Source: Acidobacteriota bacterium (GTDB lineage: Bacteria; Acidobacteriota; Terriglobia; Acidiferrales; UBA7541). Taken from it: DNA of 64,000 nucleotides. The translations under genes and the position numbers were made by a program. A model generated the notes under the pieces. That model saw only the letters and a list, made by a program, of their open reading frames with translations, was not told where the DNA came from and did no database searches. Below, piece by piece: positions 26,329-34,526 of the stretch. The stretch spans positions 37,331 through 101,330 of the forward strand of contig DAHUXN010000034.1 in NCBI GenBank assembly GCA_027307115.1, given 5' to 3'. The stretch's first letter is position 1. Every line of letters begins with the position of its first letter.

Positions 26329-27690
26329 ATGAGCCCGCCACGTCAGGCAATTGTCGTTGGCGCGGGGATTTCTGGTCTTGCGTGCGCCTTGCGCCTTGCT
26401 GAAACGGGCATTGGTGTTCGAGTGCTCGAAGCAGCCGAACAACCGGGCGGAATGATTTCAACCGTCGAGCGCGATGGATTCCTTTTTGAGTCCGGCCCTC
26501 AGAGCTTCCAAATGACGCCGGACTTGCAGGAACTGATTCGCGCGGCGAACTTCGAGAGCGAGCTGATCGAAGCCGATCCCAAAACGCCTCGTTATGTATT
26601 GCTCGACGGAAAACTGCACCCCGCTCCGATGTCTCCTCCCACTCTGCTCAGCACTTCGCTGCTGGGCATGGGATCGAAGGTGCGAGTGCTCAGCGAAGCG
26701 TTCCGCCATTCAAAACCGCCGGCGCATGATGAATCATTTGCGGATTTCGTCCGCCGAAAATTCGGCACGGAAATTCTTGAACATCTCGCCGGGCCGTTCG
26801 TATCCGGCGTGTTCGCCGGCGATCCTGAGCAGTTGAGCTTGCGCAGCACCTTTCCCACCATGGCGGTATGGGAGGAAGAATACGGCAGCATCATCCGTGG
26901 CGCGATGAAGTCGCGCGGCGACGGCCCGCGCACGCGGCCGACGCTCGCCGGCTTCAAGCGCGGCATGGCAAGTTTTATCGGCGCGTTGGCGCGGAAACTT
27001 GGGACCGGCGTAACCAACGGCATTCGCATCGACTCGCTCGAATCGGCGGGAAATGTAGGATGGTCCATTCATTGCACGGGAACACGCACTCCGGAAGTGT
27101 TGCCAGCCGGCGCAATCGTGATTGCCACACCCGCCTACGAAGCCGCGCGTCTCGTAAATAAATTTGCGAAAGGCCTGTCAGCGACCCTCTCGGGAATTCC
27201 CTATGCTCCGGTCGCGGTCGTCGCCCAAGGGTACCGTCGCGAACATGTTGGACATGCGCTCAACGGATTCGGTTTTCTGGTGCCGCGAAAGGAAGGCCTG
27301 CGCACGCTGGGCAACGTTTGGAATTCGTCGCTCTTTCCTGGACGCGCGCCCGCGGGCATGGTCGCAATCACCAGCTTCATCGGCGGCGCGATGGACCCTC
27401 ACGTTGTGGACATGGACGAAGAGCCGATCGCCGATCAGGTACGTAAAGAAATCGGCAAAGTTTTGCAAATCACGGGGCCACCCGTCGCGCGCCAAGTATG
27501 GCGGCATCCCAAAGCGCTGCCGCAATACAATTTGGGCCATGCGGAACGAGTTCAGGCGATTCAGGACGAACTTGAGAACTGTCGCGGCATTTTTGTCACC
27601 GGCAATTACCTCGAAGGTCCTTCCATCGGAAGCTGTATTTCGCAAGGATTCCGCGCCGCGAAATCCGTCCTCGAACATTTATCGCGATGA
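26329..27690 (+). CDS. hemY: Protoporphyrinogen oxidase, FAD-dependent (HemY/HemG type)
   Basis: 453 residues. It oxidises protoporphyrinogen IX (or coproporphyrinogen III in the coproporphyrin route) with FAD and oxygen. The FAD-binding VVGAGISGLACALRL (9-23) followed by VLEAAEQPGG and the C-terminal GNYLEGPSIGSCISQGFRAA, typical of this amine-oxidase-like family, are present. It starts 15 bases after hemN on the same strand. Because hemN makes protoporphyrinogen IX, the classical protoporphyrin route is more likely. No ferrochelatase follows. Confidence 0.92.
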   Translation: MSPPRQAIVVGAGISGLACALRLAETGIGVRVLEAAEQPGGMISTVERDGFLFESGPQSFQMTPDLQELIRAANFESELIEADPKTPRYVLLDGKLHPAPMSPPTLLSTSLLGMGSKVRVLSEAFRHSKPPAHDESFADFVRRKFGTEILEHLAGPFVSGVFAGDPEQLSLRSTFPTMAVWEEEYGSIIRGAMKSRGDGPRTRPTLAGFKRGMASFIGALARKLGTGVTNGIRIDSLESAGNVGWSIHCTGTRTPEVLPAGAIVIATPAYEAARLVNKFAKGLSATLSGIPYAPVAVVAQGYRREHVGHALNGFGFLVPRKEGLRTLGNVWNSSLFPGRAPAGMVAITSFIGGAMDPHVVDMDEEPIADQVRKEIGKVLQITGPPVARQVWRHPKALPQYNLGHAERVQAIQDELENCRGIFVTGNYLEGPSIGSCISQGFRAAKSVLEHLSR

Positions 27691-27717
27691 CTTGTCGCGA
27701 CAGCAAGCGCCAGCCGC

Positions 27718-28284
27718 CTATTCCGGCGGAAACGGCCGTTTGTAGCGATGCGCCAGCCGGATTTTGCGTCGTTCACCGGCTTCGCGCCAATGCCGCCGAT
27801 CTTCTTCGGTCTCGAGAATCAGCGGCGGAATCGTATGCTTGTGAAGATCCGCGTCCACTGCGACGTAGGTAACATATGCGCTCGACGTGTGCTTGCGCTC
27901 CCGCGTCAAGATATTTTCGGAATATACTTTCACGCCCACTTCCAGCGACGTGTGAAACACGCGATTGACCTCCGCCTTCAACACGATCAGGTCGCCAATG
28001 TGAATCGGGCTGCGAAAATCCAAATAGTCCACCGACGCAGTGACCAAATAACTCCCCGAATGCCGATGCCCCGCAATCGCTCCTGCGATGTCGATCAAAT
28101 GCATCACGCGCCCACCCAAAATATACCCCAGCGGATTCGCGTCATTCGGCAACACAGCTTCAAGCATCTCGGAGCGCGACGCGCTCACCGGCTTGCCCGG
28201 AAGCCCGGTGTCGGGAGGCTCCGTTGTATATGTGGCCGCTCCGCCTGCGGGACTCGCTTTTGACTTGGCCTTCTGTTTCGTCAA
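27718..28284 (-). CDS. Acyl-CoA thioesterase (hotdog fold)
   Basis: 188 residues with a 40-residue Lys/Ala/Pro-rich N-terminal extension, then one hotdog domain. PNDANPLGYILGGRVMHLID carries the family's conserved Asn/Asp and the helix; SVDYLDFRSPIHIGDLIVLK follows. This fits the YciA/BFIT-like acyl-CoA hydrolases, which release free fatty acids and CoA. It converges on hemY with only 27 bases between the stop codons, so it is not part of the heme operon. Confidence 0.88.
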   Translation of the reverse strand: MTKQKAKSKASPAGGAATYTTEPPDTGLPGKPVSASRSEMLEAVLPNDANPLGYILGGRVMHLIDIAGAIAGHRHSGSYLVTASVDYLDFRSPIHIGDLIVLKAEVNRVFHTSLEVGVKVYSENILTRERKHTSSAYVTYVAVDADLHKHTIPPLILETEEDRRHWREAGERRKIRLAHRYKRPFPPE

Positions 28285-28304
28285 TACATTTCCTCACTCA
28301 AGAT

Positions 28305-28333
28305 TTGGCGTCCGCAAACGAGGTGACTATAAT
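28305..28333 (+). promoter_or_regulatory. Sigma-70-type promoter of the small TPR gene
   Basis: TTGGCG at 28305-28310, a 17-base spacer and a perfect TATAAT at 28328-28333. The predicted start of transcription falls about three bases before the ATG at 28343, giving an almost leaderless message. Confidence 0.6.
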
Positions 28334-28342
28334 ACGAAAATC

Positions 28343-28675
28343 ATGAACACACCCCAAGTTTCGAAAGGCCGCAGGCAAATGCTCGAAGAATTTGTCGCCA
28401 AAAATCCCGCCGACGCATTCGGCCGCTACGGACTCGCAATGGAATGCATGAAAACAGGCGACAACGCCGCCGCCGAAGATAATTTCAAGCAACTCATCGG
28501 CGCGCATTCTGATTACGTCGCCGCATATTTTCAGTATGGACAGATGCTCGCCAAGATGGGAAGAGTTGACGACGCCCGCAAGACACTGGCGCAAGGCGTC
28601 TCGCAAGCAACAAAGACCGGCGAAGAGCATGCGCGCCAGGAATTGCAGGCCGCGATCGACGATCTTCGCCGTTAG
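28343..28675 (+). CDS. Small TPR-repeat protein
   Basis: 110 residues with about two tetratricopeptide helices-turn-helices: AFGRYGLAMECMKTGDNAAAEDNFKQLI and YVAAYFQYGQMLAKMGRVDDARKTL, each shortened here across lines, plus a capping helix. The first segment is about residues 25-52, the second 58-84. No signal peptide, so cytoplasmic. TPRs mediate protein contacts; no partner can be named. A good promoter sits right before it and no Shine-Dalgarno is visible. Confidence 0.8.
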   Translation: MNTPQVSKGRRQMLEEFVAKNPADAFGRYGLAMECMKTGDNAAAEDNFKQLIGAHSDYVAAYFQYGQMLAKMGRVDDARKTLAQGVSQATKTGEEHARQELQAAIDDLRR

Positions 28676-28761
28676 CACAATAGACTTCCTAAATTTGCAG
28701 TCGTATTTTCGCCTCCGCCTTTGCGGGTGCCCCATCCTTCGCGTCCTTTGCGAAGGGTGGG

Positions 28762-28813
28762 GCTTTTCGCTTTTCGCTTTTCGCTTTTCGCTTTTCGCTT
28801 TTCGCTTTTCGCT
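28762..28813. repeat. Seven-base tandem repeat (GCTTTTC x 7.4)
   Basis: Seven exact copies of GCTTTTC run from 28762 to 28810, followed by a partial GCT. It lies downstream of the TPR gene and upstream of the LON-N gene and outside any accepted gene. Copy-number change by slippage is likely. Confidence 0.95.
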
Positions 28814-28898
28814 CAAGGTGCCAGCGACACTCGATGAGTTCTAGAAAACGCAATGCGCGCCGTTGATTCTGCTATGCTAGTAACGCGGCGCCGCACAG

Positions 28899-29516
28899 AT
28901 GAAGCCGAAGCGCATTCCACTTTTCCCGCTTGATGTCGTTCTGTTCCCGGGAGCGGCCCTCCCTCTGCATATTTTCGAGCCGCGCTACAAGCAAATGATT
29001 CGCCGCTGCTTGACCATGAAACTCGAATTCGGCGTGATTCTGGCGCACAAACAAGGTATCGCCACAACCGGCTGCACGGCGGCGATCGTCACCTTGGTGA
29101 AGCAACACGCGGACGGCAAGATGGACATTTTGACGCGCGGCCACACGCCGTTCCAGGTGAAAGAAATTTTCGACGACAAGGCTTATTACGAGGCGGCGAT
29201 TGAATGTTTTGACGAACTGCCGGATGCCTATCCATCTGCATCAAACGAATTGCTGGAACTTTACGAGCAATGCTATTGGTTGCTCTTCAATCACGGGCCG
29301 GAAGTGCTGCCGCCGAAGTCGCAATTGTCTCCGGCGTACGCCATGGCGGGAGCACTGCCGCTTGAGCTCGAACAGAAGCAGATTCTGCTCGAGATGCGCG
29401 ACGAAGCGGAGCGGCAACTGCATCTTTACGAACAACTGAAGGAGTGGCTGCCGCGGCTCGTTTATTTGAATGAAAAGCGCCAACGCGCGCGCGGCAACGG
29501 GCATTCGCTCAATTAA
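28899..29516 (+). CDS. LON protease N-terminal (substrate-binding) domain protein
   Basis: 205 residues. IPLFPLDVVLFPGAALPLHI at the N-terminus is the signature of the LON substrate-binding (LON_substr_bdg) domain, here without the AAA+ or peptidase domains of Lon. The C-terminal half is helical. Free-standing LON-N proteins occur widely in bacteria; their role, perhaps in protein quality control, is not settled. It leads a four-gene series (24-base gap to the MoxR-like gene), so it may feed substrates to, or share regulation with, that module. Confidence 0.87.
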   Translation: MKPKRIPLFPLDVVLFPGAALPLHIFEPRYKQMIRRCLTMKLEFGVILAHKQGIATTGCTAAIVTLVKQHADGKMDILTRGHTPFQVKEIFDDKAYYEAAIECFDELPDAYPSASNELLELYEQCYWLLFNHGPEVLPPKSQLSPAYAMAGALPLELEQKQILLEMRDEAERQLHLYEQLKEWLPRLVYLNEKRQRARGNGHSLN

Positions 29517-29564
29517 CTGGCGCCGTAACCGGCGGCTATAATGACGACAAGGAGAGAACCCATC

Positions 29565-31088
29565 GTGGGAAACGAGGCGGCGCGGCCAACTTCGGAAAAG
29601 GACTCACACAACATGGGCGCAAAACCAGATTTGCTCGGCGAATTGAGAAAGAGCCAGTGGAGCGAAGCGCGTTACGCCACGCGCACGGTCAAGGACGAGT
29701 TGCGCGAAAATCTCCTGCGCAAATTGAGCGCGGGCGATGAACTCTTCCCCGGAATTCGCGGCTATGACGACACAGTGATCCCGCAAATCGTCAACGCGAT
29801 TCTATCGCGGCACCACTTCATTTTGCTCGGTCTCCGCGGCCAAGCGAAAACGCGTATTCTCCGCGAACTCGTCGGTTTTCTCGACGAGGAAATCCCCGTC
29901 ATCCACGGCTGCGAAATCAACGACAATCCCTATCGCCCCATTTGCCGCGCCTGCCGCGAACGTGCCGCTCTCGAAGGCGAAGCGATTCAGATCGCCTGGC
30001 TCCCGCGCGACAGGCGTTACGTCGAAAAACTTGCCACGCCCGACGTCACGATTGCCGACATTATCGGCGACGTGGACCCGATTCGCGCGGCCAAAGGCGG
30101 ACGCGATCTTTCCGACGAACTCACGATTCACTACGGTCTTCTGCCACGCGCGAATCGCGGCCTTTTTGCCATCAACGAACTGCCCGATCTGGCGGGCAAA
30201 ATTCAGGTCGGACTCTTCAACATCATGCAGGAAGGCGACGTACAGATTAAAGGCTATCCCGTGCGCCTGCCGCTAGACGTGCTGCTCGTCTTCACCGCCA
30301 ATCCCGAAGATTACACCGCGCGTGGAAAAATCATCACGCCCCTGAAAGACCGTATCGGCTCGGAGATTCGCACGCATTATCCCGCGACGCTCGACGAAGG
30401 CATCGCCATCACCTCCCAGGAATCCTGGACTGCGCGCGATGGCCATCGAATCGAAATCCCGCCGTACATTCGCGAAGTGGCCGAGGAAATCGCATTTCAA
30501 GCTCGCGAGGACAAGCGCGTCGACCGTCGCTCCGGCGTCAGCCAGCGCCTGCCGATTTCGTGCCTCGAAAATGCGGTGAGCAACGCCGAGCAGCGCGCCG
30601 TCCGCAACGCAGAGAAAGTCGCGGTCGCGCGTGTCGCCGATATTTACGCCGCGATTCCGTCGATGACCGGAAAATTCGAGCTTGAATACGAAGGCGAGTT
30701 GCGCGGAGCGGACACGATTGCGCGCGAGCTGATCCGCGCGGCCATCGGCAAAACCTTCACGAAATATTTCAAGGACACCAATCTGCAATCTATCGTGCAG
30801 TGGTTCGAAACGGGCGGCGAGTTGAAAGTCGCGGCCACGGCGAAGACCACCGAATATCTCGCCGAGTTGAAAAAAGTCCAGGGATTGTTTGACCATGCCC
30901 CGGCGCTCGGCGTGGGACCCAAGGACGATCCCGGAATTCAGGCCGCCGCCGCGGAATTTGTTCTGGAAGGTTTGTGGGCGCACAAACGAATCAGCCGCAG
31001 CGAAGAGCGCGGCTACTTCGCCGAGGCCAGAAAAGTGCCCGAGCCACGCGAAGCGCAGGGACGCTTGCCGCGCAGGCAGTTCAACTGA
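29565..31088 (+). CDS. MoxR/ChlI-like AAA+ ATPase
   Basis: About 507 residues from GTG 29565, ten bases after AAGGAG; an ATG at 29541 would add eight residues. Numbered from 29541, the P-loop is LGLRGQAKT (96-104), Walker B-like is RGLFAINELPDL (206-217, Asn-Glu instead of Asp-Glu), and a sensor is FTANPEDYTARGKI. It resembles the magnesium chelatase ChlI/BchI and MoxR ATPases, which pair with VWA proteins to remodel or load metal into targets. An unusual CEIN...CRAC cluster (Cys124, Cys135, Cys138) sits after the P-loop. A VWA partner lies two genes downstream. Confidence 0.85.
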   Translation: MGNEAARPTSEKDSHNMGAKPDLLGELRKSQWSEARYATRTVKDELRENLLRKLSAGDELFPGIRGYDDTVIPQIVNAILSRHHFILLGLRGQAKTRILRELVGFLDEEIPVIHGCEINDNPYRPICRACRERAALEGEAIQIAWLPRDRRYVEKLATPDVTIADIIGDVDPIRAAKGGRDLSDELTIHYGLLPRANRGLFAINELPDLAGKIQVGLFNIMQEGDVQIKGYPVRLPLDVLLVFTANPEDYTARGKIITPLKDRIGSEIRTHYPATLDEGIAITSQESWTARDGHRIEIPPYIREVAEEIAFQAREDKRVDRRSGVSQRLPISCLENAVSNAEQRAVRNAEKVAVARVADIYAAIPSMTGKFELEYEGELRGADTIARELIRAAIGKTFTKYFKDTNLQSIVQWFETGGELKVAATAKTTEYLAELKKVQGLFDHAPALGVGPKDDPGIQAAAAEFVLEGLWAHKRISRSEERGYFAEARKVPEPREAQGRLPRRQFN

Positions 31089-31112
31089 GCAACGGGAGAA
31101 GGAAACTTTGCC

Positions 31113-31628
31113 GTGAGAACTTTGGCCGATGCGTTTCGGACCCTGCTTTACGCCACCGGCTTCATTTTGTTTTTCGGGTGGATTGCACTGCGGTTGCGCG
31201 CTTACGATCATAATTTCGGTTTCGCCTTCCCGGGTGGAGTGCGTCCCATTGGCGCCATATTAATGTCCGCTGGAGCCGCGCTCGCCCTTCTGTGCATCGC
31301 AACGTTTGTAATACGGGGGCGCGGGACGCCCGCCCTTTTTGATCCACCGCGCCAGTTCGTCGCAGTCGGGCCGTATCGCTACGTGAGGAACCCGATGTAC
31401 ATCGGCGGTTTTTTCTTGTTACTCGGCCTTGGGCTGTACGTGCGCTCACCTGCGATTGTGCTCATGGTGGCTGCGCTCATCCCGGCATGCCATCTTCTGG
31501 TGGTCCTTTACGAAGAGCCAACGCTGCGTCGCAAATTTGGGGAAACCTATCGAGCGTATTGCTCGACGGTCGGCAGATGGCTGCCACGACCGCCTCGTCC
31601 AAGCGCGAATCCGGGGCCGGTCGCATGA
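31113..31628 (+). CDS. Isoprenylcysteine carboxyl methyltransferase (ICMT/PEMT)-like membrane protein
   Basis: 171 residues from GTG 31113, after a GGGAGAAGGA stretch. About four membrane spans. The GPYRYVRNPMYIGGF block (about 88-102) and the C-terminal YEEPTLRRKFGETYRAYC then VGRWLP match the ICMT/phospholipid methyltransferase superfamily, which uses SAM at the membrane face. Bacterial members methylate unknown lipids or proteins. Its stop overlaps the start of the VWA gene by four bases (ATGA) and it follows the MoxR-like gene by 24 bases, so it is embedded in that operon. Confidence 0.85.
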   Translation: MRTLADAFRTLLYATGFILFFGWIALRLRAYDHNFGFAFPGGVRPIGAILMSAGAALALLCIATFVIRGRGTPALFDPPRQFVAVGPYRYVRNPMYIGGFFLLLGLGLYVRSPAIVLMVAALIPACHLLVVLYEEPTLRRKFGETYRAYCSTVGRWLPRPPRPSANPGPVA

Positions 31629-32911
31629 AATACGTTCGCTATAAAAAGTACACCGGTCAGGAAGCCGACGACGTTGATTTGCAGGAGCTGATGGACCGCC
31701 TCTCGGATTTTCTGCTCCAGAGCGGCTTCGAATCGCAATACTACGGCTTCCAGGAAATGGACTCCGAGCGTTCGATGGAACAGCTGCGGCAGGCTATTTT
31801 GCGCGCGCTCGAAGAAGGCGACCTGCTGCCGCCCGAAATGATGGAGGAGTTGCTCGAGAATCCCGACCTCGATCAAAATCAGCGCCTTCGCAACATGATT
31901 GACCAGCTCATCGAGCGCATGACGCAAGAGGGCTACATCTCGCCCCAAGCACAGGCGCAGCCTCCGCACGTCACGCCGCCGCCCGAACAAACTCCCGGAG
32001 GCCAAATCGGCCCTCCCGGAAAACAGGACATCAACGCACGGTTTGAAATCACAGACAAGGCCATCGACTTCCTCGGCTTCAAAACTCTGCGCGATTTGCT
32101 GGCATCGCTTGGCAAAAGCAGTTTCGGCCGGCACGACACGCGCGATCTCGCCACGGGAATCGAATCGAGCGGCACATCGAAACTATACGAATTCGGCGAC
32201 ACGCTGAATCTGGATATTCCCGAGACTCTGTTTCACGCTTTGCGGCGGCAACAGGCCGCTGGCGGCTCCATGGTCCCGCTCGACATTGATTATCAGGATT
32301 TGATGGCCCACCAATGCGAATATCAAAGCTCGTGCGCGACGGTGCTGCTGCTCGATTGCAGCCACAGCATGATTCTTTACGGCGAAGATCGCTTCACGCC
32401 GGCGAAGCGCGTCGCGTTGGCCCTTTCACATCTGATCCGCTCGCAATATCCGGGCGATTCGCTGCACTGCGTGCTGTTTCACGATAGCGCCGAGGAAATT
32501 CCGCTCGGTCAACTCGCGCGCGTGCAGGTCGGCCCGTATTACACGAACACGCGCGAAGGACTGCGGCTGGCGCAGCGCATTCTCGCGCGGCAAAAAAAAG
32601 ACATGCGCCAAATCGTGATGATCACCGACGGAAAGCCCTCCGCGCTTACGCTCGAAGACGGCCGCATCTACAAAAACGCCTTCGGCCTCGATCCCCTCGT
32701 CGTCACGCAGACGCTCGAAGAAGTCGCCAAATGCCGCCGCGCCGGAATCTTGATCAACACATTCATGCTCGCAAGCGACTACAGCCTGGTGCACTTCGTG
32801 CAAAAAGTCACGGAGCTCTGCCGCGGAAAAGCCTACTTCACCACGCCGTATACCCTCGGCCAGTATCTTCTGATGGATTACCTCCAGAAAAAAACCAAGC
32901 ACATTCACTGA
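31625..32911 (+). CDS. VWA-domain protein, partner of the MoxR-like ATPase
   Basis: 428 residues from ATG 31625; the frame upstream is inside the methyltransferase gene. The N-terminal 105 residues are helical and acidic, followed by a Pro/Gln-rich linker (about 106-135) and a helical segment. The VWA domain starts near 235: the metal-ion-dependent adhesion site reads LLLDCSHSM (Asp244, Ser246, Ser248), with MITDGKPS supplying the distal Asp. MoxR-VWA pairs resemble the ChlI-ChlD chelatase logic. No signal peptide; cytoplasmic. Target unknown. Confidence 0.88.
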   Translation: MKYVRYKKYTGQEADDVDLQELMDRLSDFLLQSGFESQYYGFQEMDSERSMEQLRQAILRALEEGDLLPPEMMEELLENPDLDQNQRLRNMIDQLIERMTQEGYISPQAQAQPPHVTPPPEQTPGGQIGPPGKQDINARFEITDKAIDFLGFKTLRDLLASLGKSSFGRHDTRDLATGIESSGTSKLYEFGDTLNLDIPETLFHALRRQQAAGGSMVPLDIDYQDLMAHQCEYQSSCATVLLLDCSHSMILYGEDRFTPAKRVALALSHLIRSQYPGDSLHCVLFHDSAEEIPLGQLARVQVGPYYTNTREGLRLAQRILARQKKDMRQIVMITDGKPSALTLEDGRIYKNAFGLDPLVVTQTLEEVAKCRRAGILINTFMLASDYSLVHFVQKVTELCRGKAYFTTPYTLGQYLLMDYLQKKTKHIH

Positions 32912-33145
32912 CGTGATGGCTCGGTCCGCTTGAAAACAGATGTGCCTGGCGATATACGCAACAACAGCTCCAGCATATTTCGGTGGTGACTCGGTTTCCG
33001 ATAAGCGCGTTAATCGGGAGTTTGACAACGGCCAGTGCGGGACTGGGGCATTGGATCGGCAAGGCCCTCATATTCCTGCGGAACGCCCAGCTATCATCAG
33101 AATCGATGACTGATCAAGTTCGCCGTTACGGAGTCGCCTGTCGAC

Positions 33146-33616
33146 TCATTCATCCTTGGATTTCATCACCCAGTGATACTCACAGAAAGCCAGGGCCAAA
33201 AGGATGCCGCCAAGACAAACAAGGAAGAGGGAGGGTCTTCGGCCCGAAGTAATAAACCAAGCGGGAAGACGGGGCTTCACTGCGAGAGCCTCGGTCGTAA
33301 TGCCGTAAACAATCACCAGCCCAAGACAATGTCCCAGCAGGACATTTCCACGAATCAGTCGATCCCATGGAACGAGATTGAGGAAACGATTTGACGCGAT
33401 ATAAGGAATTAAAAAGGTGTATGCCACCATCGCGAAGATTTGGATTCCACCTGGACGGTCTACTAGATTCACCAAGAGGATGGAACCGAGCGCAAGATAG
33501 CCAAGGGTAATGAGGACAACCATGCCGCCATCTCTCTTATTTGGGTTGGGTTCGGCGGAGCCTGATTCAGGGCTGTTTGAAGTTCGCAGCAGACTAAGCG
33601 GTTCGTCGTCGGACAT
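33146..33616 (-). CDS. Hypothetical multi-pass membrane protein
   Basis: 156 residues from ATG 33616 (MSDDEPLSLL...); the frame continues ten residues upstream without better support. After a polar 40-residue head there are four hydrophobic spans: MVVLITLGYLALGSILLVNL, IFAMVAYTFLIPYIA, NVLLGHCLGLVIVYGI and LFLVCLGGILLALAF. No known motif. Codon use is slightly AT-richer than the neighbours and it stands alone, opposite to its flanks. Possibly acquired. Function unknown. Confidence 0.6.
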   Translation of the reverse strand: MSDDEPLSLLRTSNSPESGSAEPNPNKRDGGMVVLITLGYLALGSILLVNLVDRPGGIQIFAMVAYTFLIPYIASNRFLNLVPWDRLIRGNVLLGHCLGLVIVYGITTEALAVKPRLPAWFITSGRRPSLFLVCLGGILLALAFCEYHWVMKSKDE

Positions 33617-33809
33617 GGCGGTAGCCTTTAAGCATACATGGCACACAGTTTGTCAAGCCATCTACAATGCAACTCCTGGTAAGTCGCATTATCGGAAAAC
33701 TACGCCACCAAATCAACCTGAGTCACCACCCATATTTCCTGCATCGTGAATGCTTTGTTACAATCCAATTACAATGAGGTTTCTGCGCGCACTTTTTGGA
33801 GGCAGGATT

Positions 33810-34304
33810 ATGTCGAAGATTCAGGCAGGCGGAACCGCCCCTGCGTTCGCGCTCGCCGGCGTCAATGGCGAGAAGCATTCGCTGGCGGATGCGCTAAAGA
33901 AAGGGCCCGTGCTTGCGGCATTTTTCAAAGTGAGTTGCCCCGTATGCCAGTTCACGTTTCCATTCCTCGAGCGCATGTACGAAAGCTACGGCGACGGCAC
34001 AGTGAGTTTCTGGGGCGTTTCGCAGGACAATGCGCACGACACGAAGGAATTCCTCGATGAATACGGCGTGAAATTTCCCACGCTGATTGACGCCGACGGC
34101 TACAAAGCGACGAAACAATACGGCCTCACGAATGTCCCGACCATTTTCTTGATTCAGCCGGATGGCACTGTCAAAACGGCGTCCGTCGGTTTCGCAAAAA
34201 AGGATTTGGAGACGATAGCCGCGCAAATCGCAAAAGCATCGGCGAAAACACCGCAGGCGCTTTTCCGTCCAGGCGAGAAAGTCCCCGAATATAAGCCTGG
34301 TTGA
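33810..34304 (+). CDS. Peroxiredoxin/TlpA-like thioredoxin-fold protein
   Basis: 164 residues from ATG 33810; TTGGAGG lies seven bases upstream, which decides this start over ATG 33774. The thioredoxin fold is clear: GTAPAFALAGVNGEKHSLAD, then FFKVSCPVCQFTFPFLERM with the redox pair Cys43-Cys46 (CPVC), then GLTNVPTIFLIQPDG with the cis-proline. This is the AhpC-TSA/TlpA group, reducing disulfides or peroxides. No signal peptide, so probably cytoplasmic. Confidence 0.88.
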   Translation: MSKIQAGGTAPAFALAGVNGEKHSLADALKKGPVLAAFFKVSCPVCQFTFPFLERMYESYGDGTVSFWGVSQDNAHDTKEFLDEYGVKFPTLIDADGYKATKQYGLTNVPTIFLIQPDGTVKTASVGFAKKDLETIAAQIAKASAKTPQALFRPGEKVPEYKPG

Positions 34305-34344
34305 GGCTCGAAAGGCTAGGCTCCGGTCGGAGCCTGCAATCAAC

Positions 34345-34506
34345 TCACAAAAGTTCCTCGTCGAGCAGTCGTTTCTTATGTTTCGGCGGTTTTGTCCGAC
34401 GGTCGGGGATCACGCGCGCGGGCGGAGGTGTGCCCACATTTTCCCGCGCCATGCGCCGCGCCTCGGTTCCCTTCTCGAATTTCCGCTTTTTCTTTCTTCG
34501 CGCCAC
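34345..34506 (-). CDS. Small, very basic 53-residue protein
   Basis: Starting at GTG 34506 this gives a 53-residue protein opening ARRKKKRKFEKGTEARRMAR and ending KPPKHKKRLLDEELL. Its composition (over a third Lys and Arg) and its position directly divergent from the membrane glycosyltransferase gene suggest a real small nucleic-acid- or ribosome-associated protein; I believe similar small proteins recur in acidobacterial genomes but cannot verify it here. The longer frame from 34560 would overlap the divergent gene. Confidence 0.55.
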   Translation of the reverse strand: MARRKKKRKFEKGTEARRMARENVGTPPPARVIPDRRTKPPKHKKRLLDEELL

Positions 34507-34526
34507 AGTTAACGTATTAGGCCACA

